DNA from: a virus
Virus record (IMG/VR): IMGVR_UViG_3300042308_000536
Coordinates: 1 to 25,168 of that record
Length of the DNA stretch: 25,168 nt
Reading direction: 5' to 3' (one strand)
Shown: piece by piece, positions 20,139 to 25,168 of the stretch
Layout: each line of letters starts with the position of its first letter
Position numbering within the stretch: the stretch's first letter is position 1
The notes under the pieces: generated by a model
Seen by the model: the letters and a program-made list of their open reading frames with translations, nothing else
Database searches by the model: none
Told to the model about the DNA's origin: nothing
Translations under genes and position numbers: made by a program

Positions 20139-21815
20139 ATGCTAAGTGAAAAAGAAATTAAAGAAGTTCACCCAGAATATAACGAAAATGCTCCTCTTTG
20201 GGATTATTATTATCGTTCATATGTAGGCGGTGATGAATACAAAAAAGGTGCATACCTACGTAAGTATCTTAACGAAGATGCCGCACCAGGTGATCAATAT
20301 GGTCAACGACTTGCTAATACAGCATTACAAAACCATGTTAAAAGTATTGTTCACATATACAGAAGTTATTTGTTCCGCAATGGTCCGAAACGCACCTTAG
20401 CCAACTTAATGAATTTACCTGACGTTTTAAATTTTATAACTGATGTTGATCTTAATGGCACCGATTTAAACGCATTTATGAAAAAGTTAAATGACGGATT
20501 AATGGTGTATGGCAGCATGTGGGTTTTAGTAGATAGACCAGCATATAGAACACTTACAAGAGCACAAGAACTAGAAATGGGAATTCGTGCGTATGCAAAT
20601 GCATATATTCCTAGTAACGTTTTAGATTGGGAATTTAAACCCGATGTTACTGGTAAAAATAAATTAGTCTATCTAAAAGTAGTAGAATTTAGTGGCGAAA
20701 ATTATGACAATTTAGTTGTATGGTATGAAAATAGAGTAGAACGTTACACTGTTGAAAAAAATCAATACAAAAGACAAATTCTAACACGTGGTAGTATCGG
20801 TCAAGATACTGGCGATTCTATAGTTGAATATGGCAAAATTATAAAGTCTGAAGAATATATAAATCCTTTAGGTTATATTCCAGCATTTAGATTACTAACA
20901 GATGACGGTAATAGTCAGATTGCAGATATTGCTGATACCCAGCGTTCCATATACAATAGATTATCCGAATTAGAACAAGCAATTCGTGTTAGTGGTCATC
21001 CTACACTTGTAAAAACTGCTGATACTTCAGCAAGTGCTGGTGCAGGTAGTATTATTACTATGCCTGAAGATTTACCAGGAGATAAAAATCCATACCTATT
21101 ACAACCAAGCGGTAGCACTATTAATTCTATATTACAAGCAATTAATATGGATATTGATGCCATTGATAAAATGGCTCATGTTAGTGGTATTAGAGGCACT
21201 ATTGGATCTGCAATGTCAGGTGTTGCACTGCAAACAGAAATGGCAATGCTTAACAGTAGATTAAGTGATTTTGCAGAAATATTACAAGAAGCAGAATATA
21301 AGATCTGGGAATTGTGGTTAAATTGGCAAAACCTTACTGCAAGTCAAGACTTTATGATTGAATATGGAAAGAGTTTCGATATTCGTGATAAACAATCTGA
21401 TCTAGCATTGTTAGAAATTGCTACAAAAATAGTTAATAACGATATGCTAAAGATGGAAATTCAAAAATCAATAGCAAAGATATTAGTTACAGATGAAGTT
21501 AAGTTATCTGCAATACTAGACAATATCGAGAATCCACCAGTTAGAACTTACGAAAATGGTGAACCTATCGATCCACGTTTACCTCCACTGTATCGTAATG
21601 CTGCAGGTGAGGCTCGTCAATGTGCAAACTGTGAATATTTCAATCCCGAAACCCTTGCATGTAATGCGTTTGGTGGCGCAACTGTAAGACCTGCGTGGGT
21701 TTGCGCTAAATGGGAGGCCATTGAACTAGAAGATAATGATAGTTCAGACGACGATGAAGAATCAGATGAACTAGAAGATAATGATAGTTCAGATGACGAT
21801 AATGCATCCGAGTAA
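20139..21815 (+). CDS. Portal protein with C-terminal four-Cys (HiPIP-like) domain and acidic tail
   Basis: A protein of 558 residues directly after the large terminase. The N-terminal 'WDYYYRSYVGGDEYKKGAYL', the helical crown and stem region with 'QRSIYNRLSELEQAI' (about 267-281), and 'SGVALQTEMAMLNSRLSDFAE' (about 352-372) match portal proteins, which form the dodecameric DNA gate of the head. The unusual part is the end: Cys495, Cys498, Cys508 and Cys522 in a C-x2-C-x9-C-x13-C arrangement with nearby aromatics. A 29-residue acidic tail made of two copies of LEDNDSSDDD follows. The last spacing equals that of HiPIP iron-sulfur proteins. The domain may bind [4Fe-4S] or zinc. Confidence 0.88.
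   Translation: MLSEKEIKEVHPEYNENAPLWDYYYRSYVGGDEYKKGAYLRKYLNEDAAPGDQYGQRLANTALQNHVKSIVHIYRSYLFRNGPKRTLANLMNLPDVLNFITDVDLNGTDLNAFMKKLNDGLMVYGSMWVLVDRPAYRTLTRAQELEMGIRAYANAYIPSNVLDWEFKPDVTGKNKLVYLKVVEFSGENYDNLVVWYENRVERYTVEKNQYKRQILTRGSIGQDTGDSIVEYGKIIKSEEYINPLGYIPAFRLLTDDGNSQIADIADTQRSIYNRLSELEQAIRVSGHPTLVKTADTSASAGAGSIITMPEDLPGDKNPYLLQPSGSTINSILQAINMDIDAIDKMAHVSGIRGTIGSAMSGVALQTEMAMLNSRLSDFAEILQEAEYKIWELWLNWQNLTASQDFMIEYGKSFDIRDKQSDLALLEIATKIVNNDMLKMEIQKSIAKILVTDEVKLSAILDNIENPPVRTYENGEPIDPRLPPLYRNAAGEARQCANCEYFNPETLACNAFGGATVRPAWVCAKWEAIELEDNDSSDDDEESDELEDNDSSDDDNASE
21723..21800 (+). repeat. Direct repeat encoding the acidic portal tail
   Basis: About 33 bp starting GAACTAGAAGATAATGATAG at 21723 recur at 21768 with one visible difference, offset 45 bp and in frame. 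It encodes the twofold LEDNDSSDDD and may vary in copy number. Confidence 0.75.
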
Positions 21816-21844
21816 GGGTGCAAAATCATAGGCGGTAATGCGTC

Positions 21845-21852
21845 TATAAATA
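21845..21852 (+). promoter_or_regulatory. Rightward T4-late-like box upstream of the scaffold and capsid genes
   Basis: TATAAATA followed by ACATTACA in the 74-nt gap between portal and scaffold genes. There is no convincing -35. It is well placed to boost scaffold and capsid expression. Confidence 0.4.
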
Positions 21853-21889
21853 ACATTACAAATTACTCATAGAGAGGTTAAATGTCACA

Positions 21890-22591
21890 ATGGACAATAA
21901 TGCATTGGTTACAGATGAAACACTAACTGGTAGTGCTTCTAACACTGTTGAAAATAACCAGGGACAAACTGCAAGCGAAAGATTGTTTACACAAGAAGAA
22001 GTAAACATGATTATTGCTAAGAGAGCAGAAAAGATGGCCAAACAGAAGTTTGCTGACATCGATGTTGAAGAATACAAAGAACTTAAAATGCAAAAAGATA
22101 AGGCTCAGAAAGATGAGTTGATTCGTAAGCAAAAGTTCGAAGAAGTTCTGAAACAACAAAAAGAACAATTTGATAGTGAAATTAACACCTTGCGATCACA
22201 ACTAACAAGTGTCAAAATTGATGGTGCAGTGCTTGATGCTGCAAGCAAGTTTGGCGCAGTTAGTCCACAAGATGTTGCTGCATTAATGAAAACTTCTATA
22301 CAGTTAGATAGCAATGGTAATCCAGTTGTGTTAGATAATAATGGCAATGTTCGTTATGATCCATCAACTGCAGAACCACTTACTGTTGAACGTGCTGTTC
22401 AAGAGTTTTTAGATACAAAACCATTCTTTAAGGCAGGCGGCCCAGCCGGTGCCGGAACTCGTGGAAATGCACAACCAGTTCGCACTGAACAATTGAAACT
22501 ATCTGATTTGGACATGAAAAATCCAGAGCATCGTAAACTCTATGCTCAAATGATGGATCCAAAACGTGTCCGTAATTTTTATTCATCTTAA
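21890..22591 (+). CDS. Capsid scaffolding protein
   Basis: A protein of 233 residues between the portal and the major capsid protein, the usual place of the scaffold. Residues about 35-110 form a highly charged coiled coil (FTQEEVNMIIAKRAEKMAKQ..., then FEEVLKQQKEQFDSEIN). A linker with NGNPVVLDNNGNVRYD and a basic C-terminus (MMDPKRVRNFYSS) follow; basic C-termini of scaffolds bind the coat protein. It is not part of the mature virion. GAGAGG lies 12 nt upstream, rather far. A 14-codon ORF (21882-21926) in another frame has the better spacing and may modulate initiation. Confidence 0.85.
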   Translation: MDNNALVTDETLTGSASNTVENNQGQTASERLFTQEEVNMIIAKRAEKMAKQKFADIDVEEYKELKMQKDKAQKDELIRKQKFEEVLKQQKEQFDSEINTLRSQLTSVKIDGAVLDAASKFGAVSPQDVAALMKTSIQLDSNGNPVVLDNNGNVRYDPSTAEPLTVERAVQEFLDTKPFFKAGGPAGAGTRGNAQPVRTEQLKLSDLDMKNPEHRKLYAQMMDPKRVRNFYSS

Positions 22592-22607
22592 TAAAGGAAA
22601 ATAAGAG

Positions 22608-23465
22608 ATGGCAAACGAAATCGACACAGGCGTAGGTGCTGGCGTTCTTTATGAGAACATCAGTCAAGCCGCACAATACGTCTTCAATGAAAATGCAATG
22701 CTCCGCAATCTTGTAACTGTTTACAACATGGTCGGAACCCCAGGTCTAACTGCAAGTATTCCAGTATGGCCAAAAGCAAGTGCTGTTAGCGCACTTTCCG
22801 CAGGTGCAGACCTATCAAACGATAGCGCCCTTGCAAGCGTAACTGCAGTTGATATTACCGCTGCTGAATACGGTAACATGGCAACTGTCCAAGACATCAT
22901 CATCGAAGCATCACCAAGTGATGTTGGTGCTGACGTTGGTCGTCAACTAGGTGCCGCTCTTGCACAAGCAATGGACGAAACACTTGTTGACCTATTTGCT
23001 TCTTTCTCAGCAAGCGTTGGTTCTGCTGGTGCAGAAGTAACTGCTGCAACCATTATGGCTGCTGCTGCTAAACTACGTGCTGCAAGCGTTCCTATGCAAG
23101 GTCTAGTTTGCGTTCTACACCCATACCAAGCATATAACCTAAAAACAGGTTTCTTGAATGCTGGTGGTTCTTTCGGCGCTGCTCCAGATGTAGCAAACAC
23201 TGTTGCTCGTGAATATTTCGTTGGCCGTATCGCTGGCGTAGATATCTACGAATCAGCATCAATCGACATCGATGGTAGCGATGACGCAGTAGGCGCACTA
23301 TTCCACCCAGCCGCACTAGGCTTGGCTCTAAAGCGTGATATCCGCATTGCTCTACAACGTGATGAATCCCTACGTGGTTTCGAAGTTGTTGCAAGTGCTG
23401 CATGGGGTGCAGGTATCATCGACAACGTTAAGGGCGTTAAGATCGTCGGCGACGCTGCTCTTTAA
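22608..23465 (+). CDS. Major capsid protein
   Basis: A protein of 285 residues following the scaffold, preceded by AAAGGAAAATAAG. The N-terminus (GVLYENISQAAQYVFNENAM), the central 'VWPKASAVSALSAGADLSND' and 'AAEYGNMATVQDIIIEAS', and the C-terminal 'LGLALKRDIRIALQRDESLRGFEVVASAAWGAG' fit compact HK97-fold coat proteins, which assemble the icosahedral head. Codon choice differs from the rest of the genome: many codons end in C (AAC, GAC, ATC, TAC) where other genes use T or A. This is the expected mark of the most highly translated phage gene. No protease gene is nearby, so maturation is probably by scaffold release without a dedicated protease. Confidence 0.9.
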   Translation: MANEIDTGVGAGVLYENISQAAQYVFNENAMLRNLVTVYNMVGTPGLTASIPVWPKASAVSALSAGADLSNDSALASVTAVDITAAEYGNMATVQDIIIEASPSDVGADVGRQLGAALAQAMDETLVDLFASFSASVGSAGAEVTAATIMAAAAKLRAASVPMQGLVCVLHPYQAYNLKTGFLNAGGSFGAAPDVANTVAREYFVGRIAGVDIYESASIDIDGSDDAVGALFHPAALGLALKRDIRIALQRDESLRGFEVVASAAWGAGIIDNVKGVKIVGDAAL

Positions 23466-23486
23466 TTGATATAAAAGGATAACAAC

Positions 23487-23933
23487 ATGGCATTCGCTAC
23501 AAACACTGATCTAGTCGAATATGTTCCTGATATCTTAAATCATGGTATCGGTGACTTTACCGATCAATTGACTAAGGCACAGGCTGACATTGAAAAAATG
23601 ATAAAAATTCGCTGGTTCGACCAAGAATATGCGACAAATACTATCTATCGACTACACAGAGTGGGTGCCAGTTGGGATGCATCTAAGTTGGATGAAACAC
23701 AATGGACTAAGTGTGCTGTTTACAGGGCACTTAGCCACTACATTTATCCTATGCTTAGTAACTTCCGTCCAGAAGGCGATGCTTTCCGTGAGCAAATCCC
23801 ATTTTATCGTGAAAAATTTGTTGAAGAACTTGATCTAGAATTTGGATTCGGAATTCGTTACGACAGTAACAATGACGGTTCATATAGTGAAGGTGAAAAG
23901 CATGAATTTGTGCAGGATAGATTGATAAGATGA
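23487..23933 (+). CDS. Head-tail connector / adaptor protein (gp6-like)
   Basis: A protein of 148 residues after the capsid gene, where the adaptor that docks on the portal is usually encoded. It is mostly helical; 'DLVEYVPDILNHGIGDFTDQLTKAQADIEKMIKIRWFDQ' is a typical opening of such adaptors, and 'WTKCAVYRALSHYIYPMLSNFRPEGDAFREQIPFYREKF' resembles the core helices. The C-terminus overlaps the next start as ATGA (23930-23933). It has a good ribosome binding site (AAAAGGATAAC). Assignment is by position and helical pattern. Confidence 0.7.
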   Translation: MAFATNTDLVEYVPDILNHGIGDFTDQLTKAQADIEKMIKIRWFDQEYATNTIYRLHRVGASWDASKLDETQWTKCAVYRALSHYIYPMLSNFRPEGDAFREQIPFYREKFVEELDLEFGFGIRYDSNNDGSYSEGEKHEFVQDRLIR

Positions 23934-24355
23934 GCAAGCGTGAAGAAATTGCCAAAAACATTGTTACTACACTGGCGGCTATAACAAGCCCAAGGTTAGG
24001 TCGTGTTACTCGTGAACCGATTATAATCAGCGAATTAAGCCGCCAAGCACTACCAGCAGTATTTGTTGAAAGTGCTGACGAAACTCGTGAACAGTTAACA
24101 ATGGGTGGAGGAAGAACTGGAACCATAAACTATAATTTGGATATTTTGGTCAGTAGTGATACAAGAGACACAGATAGAAATCGTTTAGTAGAAGCCATCG
24201 AAGAAGCATTAGAAGTTGATGTCAGAAGAGGTGGTAATGCATTAGATGGAGAAGTAACAATAGTAGAAGTTATTGATCCAGGTGAAGCAGTTCCATATGC
24301 AACCATGCGTGTTGTATACCAAGTATTATATCGTTATGAAAGAGGAGCCGCTTGA
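23930..24355 (+). CDS. Tail terminator / tail completion-like protein
   Basis: A protein of 141 residues, translationally coupled to the adaptor. Visible features are an N-terminal helix, then 'REPIIISELSRQALPAVFVESADETRE' and a beta-strand pair around 'TINYNLDILVSSDTRDTD', a helix (RLVEAIEEALEVD), and a final strand pair (ATMRVVYQVLYRYERG). This order of strands and helices matches the gpU/minor-tail fold of proteins that cap the tail tube and bind the neck. It lies between the adaptor and the tail tube gene, as expected. The stop overlaps the next start (TGATG). Confidence 0.68.
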   Translation: MSKREEIAKNIVTTLAAITSPRLGRVTREPIIISELSRQALPAVFVESADETREQLTMGGGRTGTINYNLDILVSSDTRDTDRNRLVEAIEEALEVDVRRGGNALDGEVTIVEVIDPGEAVPYATMRVVYQVLYRYERGAA

Positions 24356-24561
24356 TGGCATTAATGAAACATCCTAATGGAAACATCACTGATGTTCCAG
24401 AGTCCAAAGTAGAGAGAAATCTAAGCAGAGGATTCACAGTTGTTGATGCAGAAAATGCACAACCCAAACGCATAACCAGAACAAGTTCGACTAGAACTCG
24501 TCCTGGTCCAGAACAAGCACCGCAAGTAGCGGATGACGATACTAATGAGGAAATACTATAA
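24355..24561 (+). CDS. Small protein in the neck/tail block, 68 residues
   Basis: I use the ATG at 24355 (TGATG overlap; GAGGAG 7 nt upstream) rather than the TTG one codon earlier. The N-terminus (MALMKHPNGNITDVPESKVERNLSRGF) resembles a short motif seen in small phage neck-region proteins ('kHP-x-G-...-V-x-x-s-k-v-...-l-x-x-G-f'). The rest is basic, then Pro/Asp-rich and probably disordered. The function is unknown; it may be a head completion or tube accessory factor. It overlaps the tail tube start (TAATG). Confidence 0.65.
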   Translation: MALMKHPNGNITDVPESKVERNLSRGFTVVDAENAQPKRITRTSSTRTRPGPEQAPQVADDDTNEEIL

Positions 24562-24965
24562 TGGCAACTTATCTTGGTAAAGATGGTTTCGTCCTATTTG
24601 GTGCAGGTGTTGTTGGAGAACTTCGTGGCTTCAGCATTGAAGAATCTGCAGAAACACTAGACGATACTGTAGCAGGAGACACAAGCCGCAGTTTCAAAGT
24701 AACTTACAAGAACTGGACTGCAACTGTTGATGTTCTATACGATATGGACGATACCGCACAAGATTCAGCAATTGGATCAAGTGTTAACGTAAAATTCTAT
24801 ACCGAACCAGGCACAACATACGGAACTGCCGACACTGGCGATGAAGAAATTAGTGGTGCTGCTGTAATCATCGGCAGAACTATTAATGCTTCATACGATG
24901 GTTTAATCGAAGCAAGTTTCAGTCTACAAGGTGTAGGTAACTTAACTTACGGCACTAAGTCTTAA
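24561..24965 (+). CDS. Major tail tube protein
   Basis: A protein of 134 residues. The layout (MATYLGKDGFVLFGAGVVGELRGFSIEESAETLDDTVAGD, then SFKVTYKNWTATVDVLYD...) is typical of tail tube proteins: an early strand with a tube-type 'G-x-V-x-E' turn, the 'D-x-T-x-x-G-D' segment, and a C-terminal strand with 'SYDGLIEASFSLQGVGNLTYG'. Rings of this protein stack along the tape measure to form the tail. It is coupled by TAATG to the small gene upstream and followed by the gp10-like neck gene. It shows mildly enriched C-ending codons, consistent with high expression. Confidence 0.85.
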   Translation: MATYLGKDGFVLFGAGVVGELRGFSIEESAETLDDTVAGDTSRSFKVTYKNWTATVDVLYDMDDTAQDSAIGSSVNVKFYTEPGTTYGTADTGDEEISGAAVIIGRTINASYDGLIEASFSLQGVGNLTYGTKS

Positions 24966-24981
24966 TTTTAAGTGATTGACG

Positions 24982-25168
24982 ATGGCAAAATTTAGATCCG
25001 CTCGTGCTGCTAGCGCAGATATACAGAGAGACTTAAATGCTGTCGTCAATCATTTTCTTGACGACTTTTACACAGAAGTTAAAAACACAACACCTGTTAG
25101 AGAAGGTCGTGCAAAAAGAGCCTGGCGCAAAACAGGTAAATATGATATAACACGTAAGGGCGATACAA
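24982..25168 (+). CDS. HK97 gp10-like neck protein, N-terminal part (continues at base 1)
   Basis: The gene starts at ATG 24982 (MAKFRSARAASADIQRDLNAVVNHFL...) and runs off the window end. Joined at the 126-bp overlap, it continues in frame to the stop at 251-253. The helical, basic N-terminus fits gp10-like proteins that bind around the head-tail joint. The ribosome binding site is weak (AAGTGATTGACG). The last two bases of the window differ in one position from bases 127-128, so the final residues shown here should be taken from the copy at the start. Confidence 0.75.
   Translation, partial: MAKFRSARAASADIQRDLNAVVNHFLDDFYTEVKNTTPVREGRAKRAWRKTGKYDITRKGDT
25041..25166 (+). repeat. Terminal direct repeat, right copy
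   Basis: Matches 1-126 exactly. The gp10-like reading frame crosses the junction without interruption, which supports true closure at about 25.04 kb. Confidence 0.9.

Noticed and set aside
1-25168. CRISPR array, insertion sequence or integrase/attachment site
   Set aside because: No regularly spaced repeats with spacers, no transposase and no tyrosine or serine recombinase were found on either strand.

Overview
The window looks like the complete genome of a small tailed (siphovirus-type) bacteriophage, opened at an arbitrary point. Bases 1-126 are identical to 25041-25166, and the gene cut by the window end (starting at 24982) continues in frame from base 1 to a stop at 253. The sequence therefore closes into a circle of about 25.04 kb. 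It is AT-rich and tightly packed, with many ATGA and TAATG start/stop overlaps. Nearly all genes are on the + strand. The two large fibre proteins resemble fibres I associate with marine cyanophages and pelagiphages, so an aquatic bacterial host is a reasonable guess, but nothing here fixes the host.

Read from the packaging end, the + strand order is: small terminase (17477), a short lysis/accessory block (18445-18891), large terminase (18891), portal (20139), scaffold (21890), major capsid protein (22608), head-tail connector proteins (23487, 23930, 24355), tail tube (24561), a gp10-like neck protein (24982, wrapping to 253), tail assembly chaperone with a -1 frameshift (250-770), tape measure (782), tail tip and baseplate genes (3596-8154), a fibre (8164), two genes of unknown function (9883, 10382), a mixed regulatory region (10811-12056), small genes of mostly unknown function (12056-14063), and a second fibre block (14068-17426) ending in a terminator just before the small terminase.

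Two places run against the + strand. At 12056-11168 three leftward promoter-like sites sit in tandem. Two appear to drive short structured RNAs that end in intrinsic terminators, and the third drives a 139-residue protein behind a three-way-junction leader. At 18403-17864 a consensus sigma70 promoter appears to drive a terminator-ended RNA of about 69 nt, followed by a promoter and gene for a small secreted protein.

The most striking feature is what is missing. I find no polymerase, primase, helicase, SSB, recombinase, integrase, repressor or recognisable endolysin, and the largest gene without a call encodes only 197 residues. If the circle is complete, the element encodes its own particle but must borrow replication from the host or a co-infecting phage. 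Two + strand intergenic sites upstream of head and packaging genes match the T4-type late promoter box (TATAAATA) and lack a -35. This gives a speculative but testable hint of dependence on a T4-like helper.
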